Translations under genes and position numbers: made by a program | In this document: one piece after another, positions 15,644 through 24,235 of the stretch | How the letters are laid out: the number at the start of each line of letters is the position of its first letter | Position numbering within the stretch: the first letter of the stretch is position 1 | Notes under the pieces: model-generated | Told to the model about the DNA's origin: nothing | Databases searched by the model: none | What the model saw: the letters and a program-made list of their open reading frames with translations, nothing else | Assembly: GCA_016296775.1 (NCBI GenBank) | Contig: JAEDIE010000007.1 | Span: forward strand, 1 to 44,489 | Direction: 5' to 3' | Origin: Bacilli bacterium | GTDB lineage: Bacteria > Bacillota_I > Bacilli_A > RFN20 > CAG-826 | DNA length: 44,489 nt

Positions 15644-16936
15644 TTATTTAACCACTATATTTTCTTTGTCAATTTCTAAACTAGAATTGAATAATCCAAC
15701 TAATAAGTTATACGCACTTAAAGTATCTTCGCTTCCAATAACTTCATAATTTGAATGCATTGCAAGTTGAGGAATACCTAAATCGACACTTCTAATACTT
15801 ACATGAGTTAAAGAAATATTTCCTAAAGTAGATCCACCTCTTTCATCTGCTCTATTATAGAATGTTTGTAAGCGTACTCTTTCTTTTGAAGCAATAGTTT
15901 TAATTATTGCTGTAGAAACTGAATCACTTGTATAAAGCATATTTGAATTATGCTTAATAACTACACCATCATTAATAAAACATTTATTTTTATCATCGCT
16001 TTTTTCAGGATGATTTGGATGAATTGCATGAGCATTATCTAATGAAATTAAGAAAGATTTTGCATAAGATCTAAGTAGCTCATCATTTGAAAAACCTAGT
16101 GATTTAGCGATTCTTTTTAAGTTTATAGTTAAGAAATCACTATCAGCTCCATTTAAAGAACTTGATCCAACTTCTTCATTATTAAAAACTACTGCTAAAG
16201 AAATTCCTTCATAACTTAATGAGGAAACTAAACTCATCATTGAAATATAGGCACTAGCTAAGTTGTCTAACTTTGGAGAATATATAAATTCATCATTAAA
16301 TCCTCCATAAATTGCTTTTTCTTTGTTATATAAACTTAAATCGTAAGATAAAATTTCTTCGCCTTCTTTTTTAGTTTCGTCTAACATTTCAACAAATAAA
16401 TCATCTTCTTTTAAACCTAAAATTGGAAGTAAATCAACTTGAGGATTATAAACAAAACCATTATTAATTTCTCTATTTTGATGAATTGCAACATTAGGAA
16501 TAATTAAATTTGTATCAAAATTAACTAATCTAGTTACAATTTCATTGTTATTTTTATAACAAATTCTTCCAGCAATTCCTAAAGGTTTATCAAGCCAAGG
16601 ACCAATAATCATTCCACCATATTTTTCAACTTTAAGTTTGTTATATCCATTTTGAATAATAGTAGGATTTTCCTTAATTTTTAATGTTGGAGAATCAGAG
16701 TGACTTGCAACAATTTTAAAGTATAATTCTTTTAAATTTGAAGGTACTTTAAAAGCAATAATTGAACTACCATCTCTTAAAATATAATATGATTTCCCAC
16801 ATGAAATTGAATATTCATCCTTTTCTTTAAGTTCAATAAATCCATTTTGATCAAGTAATTCTTTAATGTTTTTAATTGCAAAAAACTCATTATAAGAAGT
16901 GTTAAATAAATCTAATAATTTTCTGTTAACATCCAT
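15644..16936 (-). CDS. apeB: M18-family aminopeptidase
   Basis: Cytosolic zinc aminopeptidase of the aspartyl aminopeptidase family (M18), releasing N-terminal residues from peptides. Motifs: SHSDSPTLKIK with metal ligands H79 and D81, NNEEVGSSS with the catalytic and metal Glu pair, HPNHPEKSD, a DERGGSTLG block, and AMHSNYE with the last His ligand. At 430 residues it has normal length. An SD (AAAGGAG) precedes the ATG. It follows the two-helix membrane protein (16950-17537) by 13 nt, so the two are likely co-transcribed. Confidence 0.92.
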   Translation of the reverse strand: MDVNRKLLDLFNTSYNEFFAIKNIKELLDQNGFIELKEKDEYSISCGKSYYILRDGSSIIAFKVPSNLKELYFKIVASHSDSPTLKIKENPTIIQNGYNKLKVEKYGGMIIGPWLDKPLGIAGRICYKNNNEIVTRLVNFDTNLIIPNVAIHQNREINNGFVYNPQVDLLPILGLKEDDLFVEMLDETKKEGEEILSYDLSLYNKEKAIYGGFNDEFIYSPKLDNLASAYISMMSLVSSLSYEGISLAVVFNNEEVGSSSLNGADSDFLTINLKRIAKSLGFSNDELLRSYAKSFLISLDNAHAIHPNHPEKSDDKNKCFINDGVVIKHNSNMLYTSDSVSTAIIKTIASKERVRLQTFYNRADERGGSTLGNISLTHVSIRSVDLGIPQLAMHSNYEVIGSEDTLSAYNLLVGLFNSSLEIDKENIVVK

Positions 16937-16949
16937 ATATCTATCTCCT

Positions 16950-17537
16950 TTAATTATTTTTATCTATTTTCGAAAAAGTAATTTTATTAAATCTTTTTAA
17001 ACCGTTTCTTATCTTAGTACTTTTTTCTTTAGTATCTACTACTAAAATTGTAATAGCTTCCCACATAACAACATAAACAATAACATCTAAAATATAACAA
17101 ATTACCTCTTTAAGTACTCCACCATTACCCCATAAAAACATAATCAATAATGTAGCAATCAATACTAAAATTCCACTAAAAAGAAAGGAAAAAGCGATCC
17201 TTTTTTGACTATGCTTTTTATTAAAATTTTTCTTATATTCTAATAAAACATTTTTATCAAATATTTCTTTAAGTTCATTTTCACTATAACCATCTAAAGT
17301 ATCAAAACAAATATTTAAATTAACTTTGTACTTATTAGGAATTAGTTCAAAAGCTGAAAAAATCCAATCAGTAAATTCATCATTTAAAATAGGTGTTTTT
17401 GTTAAATAATTTACATCAAAAATATCACTTGGTCTTTCAAACTCAATCTTAATATCTGCAATATTATTTTCCTTATCTAATTCGAAGAATTCTTCTTCAA
17501 TATTTTCATATTTTTTTAATATTTCTTTTTTATCCAT
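16950..17537 (-). CDS. Unknown two-helix membrane protein
   Basis: I do not recognise a family. The 195 residues comprise an acidic cytosolic N-terminal part (1-112; many Glu/Asp, with ILNDEFTDWIFSAFELIP as its most conserved-looking stretch), a basic junction, two hydrophobic helices (about 116-137 and 143-165) and a short basic tail. Both ends are therefore likely cytosolic. SD is weak (AAGGT). It lies 13 nt upstream of the M18 aminopeptidase and probably heads that transcript. No catalytic motif is visible. Confidence 0.7.
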   Translation of the reverse strand: MDKKEILKKYENIEEEFFELDKENNIADIKIEFERPSDIFDVNYLTKTPILNDEFTDWIFSAFELIPNKYKVNLNICFDTLDGYSENELKEIFDKNVLLEYKKNFNKKHSQKRIAFSFLFSGILVLIATLLIMFLWGNGGVLKEVICYILDVIVYVVMWEAITILVVDTKEKSTKIRNGLKRFNKITFSKIDKNN

Positions 17538-17559
17538 GCGTTACCTTTTTATTTAAAAT

Positions 17560-17590
17560 AAACAAAAATACATGGGAAAACCATGTATTT
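17560..17590 (-). terminator. Intrinsic terminator after lipoprotein gene 17597-18850
   Basis: Ten-base stem AAATACATGG / CCATGTATTT (17566-17575 with 17581-17590, loop GAAAA), followed on the minus strand by a T-rich run. It may also work in the other direction, but no plus-strand gene is near. Confidence 0.82.
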
Positions 17591-17596
17591 TTTAAT

Positions 17597-18850
17597 TTAG
17601 TCAAGCAATTTTTTAAAGTTTTCAATACCTATATGGGCACTATATCCAAACTCTCTAAGTTCAAATGACATTTGACCAAAAGTTCCATCAAATGTACCAT
17701 ATAATCTAATTGTTAATGCATAATCTTTGCCTTCTTGTTTAGCATCATACCCTACACCAGAAAGAGAAACAGAACTAAACCCGGCATTAGCTACACCAAA
17801 GTTATTATAAACATCAGTTGTAATAATAGCATCTTGAGTAAACATACAACCTAAATCTTCACTCATTGAGAATAAATTTAAATAATCAAACATCTCTAAA
17901 TTAGATGGATAATTCATAATTTCAGGCATTGATGTTTCAATAAATGCATAATGACCTAAGAAGACATTAACATTTGCTTCATCACTAATTCCTGGAGTAA
18001 CTAAATAAGATCCATTAGCTATTTTTGTTCCATTATAAGATTTATCAACTAAAGAAATATAACCAGTGCTATAAATTACATATTCAGTAGTAAAGTAATT
18101 TAAACAATAATAATCTTCAGTAAAATATTCTTTTCCAATAATTTTATTTTCTGTAGTTTCATCATAAATATATCGAGTAAAATTATTGTTTTTAATTAAT
18201 CTTCTAATTTCACTAATTGTAGTTTCTGGAACAAAAGCTTTAGCTGTTTTCATGTAATCTTCTACTTCCTTACAGTGAGTAGAATTAACATCTAAAACAC
18301 CAACATTAATGTAACTTTCATCATTAAATGTAAGTTCAAAAAGTAATCCTTTATTCTTATCATAATTACCAATTAATGTATTAATTGATGTATATTTCAT
18401 ATAATCTTCACCAATTAAATTTAAGAAAGCGATTCTATTTTCTTTTGTAGTAATTTGTAAAGTTTCATCATTTTCATTTAATGAATCTAAATTAAAATCT
18501 CTAAAAGAAGAAATAAAATTATTTGAATATAATTTCCCATTAAATTCTTCCTTAATTTCATTACTAACAAATTGACCTTTATGATCTACATCAAATTGAA
18601 AAACACCATTATTTCCCTTTACATATCCATATGAATTTAAAACATCATAATAATAATTTGAAGTAAAATAAATAAATCCTTTATCACCTAAACTAGTGTT
18701 ATAAATATCTAAAGTAAAATTATTAATTGTTTGTAATTGTTTCATAGCACTATAAGCGTTAGTAGGATTATATTCTTCTATTTTTTCACTACATCCAATA
18801 ACACTTGAAACTAATACTAAACTAGCTGCAACTATACCAAATCTTTTCAT
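17597..18850 (-). CDS. Unknown lipoprotein, 417 residues
   Basis: A lipobox VIGC with C20 follows a hydrophobic signal, so the protein is anchored outside the membrane. The mature part is rich in Tyr, Asn, Asp and Phe and looks beta-rich, with no membrane segment and no motif that I can assign. An SD (AAGGAG) lies upstream of the ATG. It has its own promoter (TTGTTA-N18-TATAAT) overlapping the terminator of the polyamine operon, and its own terminator, so it is a single-gene unit. It is downstream of potD but separated from it by a terminator, so a role in polyamine uptake is not supported. Confidence 0.75.
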   Translation of the reverse strand: MKRFGIVAASLVLVSSVIGCSEKIEEYNPTNAYSAMKQLQTINNFTLDIYNTSLGDKGFIYFTSNYYYDVLNSYGYVKGNNGVFQFDVDHKGQFVSNEIKEEFNGKLYSNNFISSFRDFNLDSLNENDETLQITTKENRIAFLNLIGEDYMKYTSINTLIGNYDKNKGLLFELTFNDESYINVGVLDVNSTHCKEVEDYMKTAKAFVPETTISEIRRLIKNNNFTRYIYDETTENKIIGKEYFTEDYYCLNYFTTEYVIYSTGYISLVDKSYNGTKIANGSYLVTPGISDEANVNVFLGHYAFIETSMPEIMNYPSNLEMFDYLNLFSMSEDLGCMFTQDAIITTDVYNNFGVANAGFSSVSLSGVGYDAKQEGKDYALTIRLYGTFDGTFGQMSFELREFGYSAHIGIENFKKLLD

Positions 18851-18873
18851 ACAAACACTCCTTTGCTTTATTA

Positions 18874-18903
18874 TTATATAAAAAAAACTATATTTGTAAA
18901 CAA
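18874..18903 (-). promoter_or_regulatory. Promoter of lipoprotein gene 17597-18850
   Basis: Minus-strand TTGTTA (18898-18903), 18-nt spacer, TATAAT (18874-18879). The SD and ATG follow at normal distance. The -35 lies inside the loop and stem of the pot operon terminator. Confidence 0.55.
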
Positions 18904-18908
18904 ATATA
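18881..18908 (-). terminator. Terminator of the pot operon
   Basis: Stem TATATTTG / CAAATATA (18890-18897 with 18901-18908, loop TAA), followed on the minus strand by G and eight T. It lies 38 nt after the potD stop. Confidence 0.7.
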
Positions 18909-18946
18909 ATTTTTTTATTAATTTAAGTAAAAATTAGTTAAAAATA

Positions 18947-20527
18947 CTATTTTTCTCTAAGTTTTTTACGTTTTCTTACTTTAGCTTTTTGAATTAATTT
19001 ATAACTTCCTAAGAAAGCTAATATTGAAACAAATCCACCAACAACAATAATGACGACCCAAACTGGAAGAGGATTTACTTTTACTTTTTCCCACATTGAG
19101 ACAATCTTATTATTTTGAGCTTCACCAAAGTCTTGCATAATAGCAAGATGAGGAAGATCTTCTTCCATTGGATATTGAGCTCTCATTTGACGATTAATTT
19201 GTTCTTCTTCAACATAAACAACATAATCAGTTTCATCACTTTCATCTGTTTTAAAGAAGTAAGTTAAATCGTAAGGAATTGTTCCTTCTGTATCGATGTA
19301 TTCATCATTTTCATCGACATCTCTTGCTTCATACCATTCTTCCACTAAGGAAAAAACATCATCTCCTGCAATAAATGGTGTATATCCAACATAATCCATG
19401 TTTTTACTAGCATTAATTGGATCTGACATAAAGTCTAAGAAAGAATAACTTGCATCAAGTCTTTCATCTTTAACATTACTTAAGATTGAGAAAGCATCAA
19501 ACCAAATATTTGAGCAATAAGAAGGTATTGCAAAGTATAATTCAACATCGCTTTCTTCAGCTGTATCCATTGAATAAACAGCATCTCCGCTCCAAGCTAA
19601 GTTAATACCAACCTTTTGAGTTACAATATCACTCTTTCCAGTATCAACTTCAAAACCATAAATATAATCTTTTAATTCAATTAAACTTGCTTGAACTTTA
19701 TCAATTGTTTCATCATCGTGACGATTGAATATATCGCTTAATTTATCGTTATATTCTTTATTGTAATTTCCATTATATTCTTCATATAACTCTTTAAATT
19801 CATCACTAAATGTATGAACAAGTCCCATAGCATAAGTATCTCTCATACTATCTTTAATTGAAGCACATGATTGATATGATTCATGTTCATTCCATAATAC
19901 ATCCCATCCATCAGGAGCACTAAAATCTTCAATAACTTCTTCAGGAGTTTTATTTTTAATTCTCTTATAGTTTGGGTTATACATGATACCTAAAGTACCC
20001 CACATATAACCAACTGCAAAATTATTAAGTGTACCAAGTTCAGGGTTGTTTGGATCAATATCAACTTTAGACAATTTTCCTTCTTCTCCAATAAGGAAAG
20101 GACTTGCATAATCTCTATAATTTTCAATTCGATCCATGTCAACTTCTTGAATCATTTTAAACTTAGCCATCTTTTGAATCATGTAGTCACTTGAACAAAC
20201 AATATCGTAAGAAGATTTACCAGTTTTTAACTCATTAAACATAGTTTCGTTGGTATCATAAGTATCGTAAATTATATCAATATCCCTATCAAATCCCTCA
20301 CCAAAATACTTTTCTTTAATTTCAGGAATATTAATCCATTGAACATATTGATCAGTTAAATCATCCTCATCATAACCGCTATCTGGATCATTTAAATAAA
20401 TATAATCTCCAGCATTTAAAACCTTTAAATACAATGTATTATCATCGTTAGATGAACTACATCCACTTAAAGCAGTTAATAACATTCCACCTAAGCCAAT
20501 TAAGGATAATAATTTAATGTTTTTCAT
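18947..20527 (-). CDS. potD: Spermidine/putrescine-binding lipoprotein with C-terminal membrane helix
   Basis: Extracellular substrate-binding subunit of a polyamine ABC importer. The lipobox LSGC gives C23. The mature part starts with LYLKVLNAGDYI, typical of PotD, and contains the PotD-like blocks YDIVCSSDYMIQKM and VGINLAWSGDAVY. It is long (526 residues against about 350 for PotD), with acidic insertions. Unusually, a hydrophobic helix (about 489-507) and a basic tail (KVRKRKKLREK) close the protein, so it should be anchored at both ends, with the tail in the cytoplasm. SD AGGGAGG. It follows potC by 12 nt and is the last gene of potABCD. Confidence 0.9.
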   Translation of the reverse strand: MKNIKLLSLIGLGGMLLTALSGCSSSNDDNTLYLKVLNAGDYIYLNDPDSGYDEDDLTDQYVQWINIPEIKEKYFGEGFDRDIDIIYDTYDTNETMFNELKTGKSSYDIVCSSDYMIQKMAKFKMIQEVDMDRIENYRDYASPFLIGEEGKLSKVDIDPNNPELGTLNNFAVGYMWGTLGIMYNPNYKRIKNKTPEEVIEDFSAPDGWDVLWNEHESYQSCASIKDSMRDTYAMGLVHTFSDEFKELYEEYNGNYNKEYNDKLSDIFNRHDDETIDKVQASLIELKDYIYGFEVDTGKSDIVTQKVGINLAWSGDAVYSMDTAEESDVELYFAIPSYCSNIWFDAFSILSNVKDERLDASYSFLDFMSDPINASKNMDYVGYTPFIAGDDVFSLVEEWYEARDVDENDEYIDTEGTIPYDLTYFFKTDESDETDYVVYVEEEQINRQMRAQYPMEEDLPHLAIMQDFGEAQNNKIVSMWEKVKVNPLPVWVVIIVVGGFVSILAFLGSYKLIQKAKVRKRKKLREK

Positions 20528-20539
20528 AAATTTCCTCCC

Positions 20540-21478
20540 TTAAAACATGCCTAAAACAATAGCAACAAGTGCAATGATAGCCATTAAACAAATAGTTGAA
20601 ACAACTAAAATACGGAAATTTCTCTTAATGACCATTTCACTACTTTTATATTTCATTTTATATTCAGGTCTTTGATATTTTTGATAGACAGTTGTTAAAA
20701 TTGTAGCAATTACAACACAAATAAAGATTAATGTAGCAAGAGCTCTTAATTCATTTGGAACAACTTTCTTTTTAATAACTGATTGAATAAATGTTGAAAT
20801 GGTTTCAATTTTTCCAGCTCCAGAAAGTAAACCAGGACCAGTTGTAAAGGCAGTAACAATAAAATCATCTAAAGATAATGTAATTGCTAACATAAATCCA
20901 CTAATAATTCCTGGCTTAATTTGAGGAAAAATAACTTTTGTTAAAGCTTGACGAGGTGAACAACCTAAATTAATTGCTGCTTCATATAAACTTGGATCCA
21001 TTTGAGTTAATTTAGGTTTAACATTTAAATAAACAAATGGAAGAGATAAGACAACATGCCCAATTAATATTGTCCAAAATGAGAATATTTCGGTTCTAAA
21101 AACGTAACTTCCAAAGAAAACAAACATGAAAGTTAAACTCAATGCGATAACGATTTCACTATTAACAACAGGAATTTGAGTAATATTTTCAATTACTGCT
21201 CTAGTTCTTTTCTTTGCATAAAATGTACCAATTGCACCTAATGTACCTAAAACAGTAGAAACAACAGCACTAATAAGAGCAATAATTATCGTATTTCCAA
21301 CAGCTTTCATTATTGCTTCGTTTTTAAATAAACGAGGATATAATTCTAATGTAAATCCATTCCAAGTTCCAACGTTATCACTATTAGTAAAACTAAAAAT
21401 AATAAGAACAATAATAGGGACATACATTAAAAGGAGAATCAAATAAACGTATGATTTTGCAAGTATTTTCTTTACCAT
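20540..21478 (-). CDS. potC: Polyamine ABC transporter permease PotC
   Basis: Membrane subunit of the PotABCD importer. It has the opening YLILLLMYVPIIVLIIFSF, several membrane helices and the EAA loop that docks on the ATPase (YEAAINLGCSPRQALTKVIFPQ). At 312 residues it is longer than typical PotC (about 265): the C-terminus carries an additional cytosolic segment and a further hydrophobic helix (about 290-310). Its ATG overlaps the potB stop by 7 nt. Confidence 0.93.
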   Translation of the reverse strand: MVKKILAKSYVYLILLLMYVPIIVLIIFSFTNSDNVGTWNGFTLELYPRLFKNEAIMKAVGNTIIIALISAVVSTVLGTLGAIGTFYAKKRTRAVIENITQIPVVNSEIVIALSLTFMFVFFGSYVFRTEIFSFWTILIGHVVLSLPFVYLNVKPKLTQMDPSLYEAAINLGCSPRQALTKVIFPQIKPGIISGFMLAITLSLDDFIVTAFTTGPGLLSGAGKIETISTFIQSVIKKKVVPNELRALATLIFICVVIATILTTVYQKYQRPEYKMKYKSSEMVIKRNFRILVVSTICLMAIIALVAIVLGMF

Positions 21479-22269
21479 TTTGAACTCTCCTTCTTTTCAT
21501 CTTTTTCAGTAAAGTTTCTACTAATTAACATAGAAATACCTACTAAAATTAACATAAATAAACTAATGAATGATCCAACATTCCATTGGTTATTTGAAAA
21601 CGAAAGATAAATTGAATTACCAAATAAAACAACTTTACCTTCACTTAAAACATCACTAATAACATAACTTGACATAGTAGGCATAAATACCATCATAGCA
21701 GCACTAACAACACCAGGAATTGATTGAGGAATAATGGATTTAGTGAAAACTTGAACTCTATTACATCCTAAATCTTCAGCTGCTTCAATTTGTTGTTTAT
21801 CAAGTTTAAGCATAACGTTATATAAAGGTAAAATAACAAAAGGTAAATAGTTATAAACTAAACCAATCATGGTAGCTAAATAAGGATAATCTCCTCCACC
21901 TAAACCAATCCAGTTTAAAACATCTCTAGTAGCCCATGTTCTTAAAACAAAGTTAATCCACATAGGCATAACAAATAACATAACAATTGTTGCATTCTTA
22001 TTTAATTTTGAATTTGATAAGATATAAGCAATTGGATATCCAATTAAAAGACAAACAATTGTATTTAACATACTAAACATTAATGACATTAAAAGAACAT
22101 TTAATTTGTTAGTATTTGTAAAAAAGTCAACAAGAGCATTCCAAGTAAAATTTCCATTTCCATCAGTAAATGCATAATAAATTATGAAAAGGATTGGAAG
22201 AATGATGAATAAAATTAAGAAAAGGAAATAAGGAATGCAAAGATATTTTCTTTGAAACCTAATTTTCAT
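21472..22269 (-). CDS. potB: Polyamine ABC transporter permease PotB
   Basis: Membrane subunit paired with PotC. Six hydrophobic segments are visible, and the EAA loop reads AAEDLGCNRVQVFTKSIIPQ (about 165-184). Length 265 is normal. It overlaps potA by 11 nt and potC by 7 nt, so translation is coupled through the operon. Confidence 0.93.
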   Translation of the reverse strand: MKIRFQRKYLCIPYFLFLILFIILPILFIIYYAFTDGNGNFTWNALVDFFTNTNKLNVLLMSLMFSMLNTIVCLLIGYPIAYILSNSKLNKNATIVMLFVMPMWINFVLRTWATRDVLNWIGLGGGDYPYLATMIGLVYNYLPFVILPLYNVMLKLDKQQIEAAEDLGCNRVQVFTKSIIPQSIPGVVSAAMMVFMPTMSSYVISDVLSEGKVVLFGNSIYLSFSNNQWNVGSFISLFMLILVGISMLISRNFTEKDEKKESSKW

Positions 22270-23938
22270 AAGCGCTTATCTCCTTTTTCAAACGTAACTT
22301 AATGTCTTCTTTCTTAATATGAATTCCGACTTTATCGTTTAAGTTATAAGTGTAAGGAGTGATTAATACAAAGTCTTCTTCATTAACTGTTCTAACGATT
22401 AATTGATAGTGATCACCTTTATAAACTGAATCAACAATTTCACCGATTGCTTGAGCATCTTTGCTTTCAAGATCATCAATAATTTCTACTTTTTCAATTG
22501 ATACTTCAGCTACAACATCTGCATCATTAAGGTCATAACGATGTTTTTTATCTTTACTTACGAGATATCCTTCATTATCAATACTTGAACCTTCTAATAA
22601 TTGAGTAATATCACATTCAAATGGCATATCATCAATCATTACTTTATTTTCTTTATTAATCCAAGCATCTGTATAAATATTTGTAGTAAAATCTTTCTTC
22701 ATAATATGAATAGAATCTTTAGCAATATTCATACCAATTTCAACATTGAGTGGATAATCTTGAGTAGATTTAACAATAACTTCGTTTTTACCAACCATTA
22801 CAGTGTATTGATAGTTAACACCCTTAAAGATTTTATTAATTATAGTTCCATTGATCATACCTTCATCTTTGTCTTTAAAGATTACATCTTCAGGTCTAAC
22901 TACAACATCGACTTTTTCATTAACTGGGAATTTATCAACACAATTAAAGTTGTGATCTAAAAATCTAACTTTACTACTTGTAATAATAGTTCCATTGTAA
23001 ATATTAGATTCACCAATAAAGTCAGCAACAAAAGCATTTTTTGGTTCATCGTAAATATCTTTAGGTTTACCAATTTGTTGAATGACACCATCTTTCATAA
23101 CAACGATGGTATCTGACATAGTTAAAGCTTCTTCTTGATCATGGGTGACATAAATGAAAGTAATACCAAGTTTTTCATGCATTTCTTTTAATTCAAGTTG
23201 CATATCTTTTCTCATCTTTAAATCAAGAGCACCTAAAGGTTCATCAAGTAAAAGAATTGTTGGTTCATTAACAATAGCTCTTGCAATAGCAACTCTTTGT
23301 TGTTGTCCACCACTTAATGTAGTAACGTCTCTATCTTCTAATGAGTCTAGATCGACGATCTTAAGAGCTTTGGCTACTTTTTTAGAGATTTCTTCATTAG
23401 TTAACTTCTTATATTTATAAGTAGGTTCTAATGTTGTTAAAGCTTCATGTAATCTTGAATTTAATTCTTCTAATCTAAGAGCCATCTCTTCTTTATTTAA
23501 GTGTCTGTTTTTCTTAGTTAATTTAATTTCTTCTTTAATTACTTTAGCTTTTTTCTTGTTAATTTTAAGAATAGGATTACCATTCTTATCAAACTTTTGA
23601 ATAGGAATTTTCTTTAATCTTAATCCAAAAGCAACATTTTCAAAGACATCAAGGTGTGGAAACAAAGCATATCTTTGAAAAACCATATTAATAGGTCTTT
23701 TATTTGGTGGCATATTTGAAATATCTTTTCCATTAAGAAGGATTTCACCCTTTGTTGGAAAATCAAATCCAGCAATCATTCTTAATGTAGTAGATTTACC
23801 ACAACCACTAGGACCTAAAAAAGTGACAAATTCGCCCTTACGAACATAGAAGTTAAAATTGTCAACAGCAATAGTATCGTCTTCAAAAATTTTCGATACA
23901 TTTTTTAATTCGATAATATAATCATTCTTATCGCTCAT
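22259..23938 (-). CDS. potA: Polyamine ABC transporter ATPase PotA, enlarged
   Basis: Cytosolic ATPase driving polyamine import. Walker A GPSGCGKS (42-49), Q-loop Gln 88, signature LSGGQQQ (208-214), Walker B LLLDEP (to E233) and switch His 266 are all intact. Two features are unusual: a highly charged helical insert of about 70 residues (111-180) between the Q-loop and the signature motif, and a long C-terminal half (300-559) with two TOBE-like repeats (compare NGTIINKIFKGVNYQYTVMV with IGEIVDSVYKGDHYQLIVRT), where ordinary PotA of about 360 residues has one. Enlarged PotA proteins are known in mycoplasmas. SD AGGAGAG; a small hairpin precedes it. Confidence 0.93.
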   Translation of the reverse strand: MSDKNDYIIELKNVSKIFEDDTIAVDNFNFYVRKGEFVTFLGPSGCGKSTTLRMIAGFDFPTKGEILLNGKDISNMPPNKRPINMVFQRYALFPHLDVFENVAFGLRLKKIPIQKFDKNGNPILKINKKKAKVIKEEIKLTKKNRHLNKEEMALRLEELNSRLHEALTTLEPTYKYKKLTNEEISKKVAKALKIVDLDSLEDRDVTTLSGGQQQRVAIARAIVNEPTILLLDEPLGALDLKMRKDMQLELKEMHEKLGITFIYVTHDQEEALTMSDTIVVMKDGVIQQIGKPKDIYDEPKNAFVADFIGESNIYNGTIITSSKVRFLDHNFNCVDKFPVNEKVDVVVRPEDVIFKDKDEGMINGTIINKIFKGVNYQYTVMVGKNEVIVKSTQDYPLNVEIGMNIAKDSIHIMKKDFTTNIYTDAWINKENKVMIDDMPFECDITQLLEGSSIDNEGYLVSKDKKHRYDLNDADVVAEVSIEKVEIIDDLESKDAQAIGEIVDSVYKGDHYQLIVRTVNEEDFVLITPYTYNLNDKVGIHIKKEDIKLRLKKEISAYEN

Positions 23939-23958
23939 TTTGTCATCTCTCCTATAGT

Positions 23959-23979
23959 GTAAAAGTCAAGTTCTTTTAC
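23959..23979 (-). promoter_or_regulatory. Hairpin in potA leader, next to SD
   Basis: Seven-base stem GTAAAAG / CTTTTAC (23959-23965 with 23973-23979, 7-nt loop) sits just upstream of the AGGAG SD on the minus strand. A TATAAT lies at 23998-24003, so the hairpin would be in the leader and could modulate translation. This is weak evidence for regulation. Confidence 0.3.
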
Positions 23980-24054
23980 TGTTTTTTAAACGAAAAAATT
24001 ATATTAAATTTTTGAAAAAAATAAAGCATTTTTTTATTCAATTTTTTTCATTAA

Positions 24055-24103
24055 TTTTTTCGATTTTTATAAATGTGCCATTTTATCGGCAATATCGAAA
24101 AAA
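24055..24103. repeat. Nested inverted repeat between argS and potA
   Basis: Outer arms TTTTTTCGAT (24055-24064) and ATCGAAAAAA (24094-24103) are exact complements. An inner pair TGCC/GGCA (24076-24079 with 24088-24091) lies between them. It is the only G/C-containing structure in an otherwise A/T-only stretch of about 250 nt upstream of the pot operon, so it may be an operator or RNA structure. Confidence 0.45.
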
Positions 24104-24194
24104 TAAAGCAAAAAAAATAACAAAAAATTAATGCATTTTTATGTTCATTTTTTGCTTAATTTTTTTATTAAATTTTTTAGCTACTTTTTTTAAA

Positions 24195-24226
24195 GAAAAA
24201 ATTGAAGTTTTTTCACTTCAATTTTT
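24195..24226 (-). terminator. Intrinsic terminator after argS
   Basis: Stem AAAAATTGAAG / CTTCAATTTTT (24197-24207 with 24216-24226, 8-nt loop), with a T-rich run following on the minus strand. It starts 10 nt after the argS stop. Confidence 0.8.
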
Positions 24227-24235
24227 ATTCGTTTT

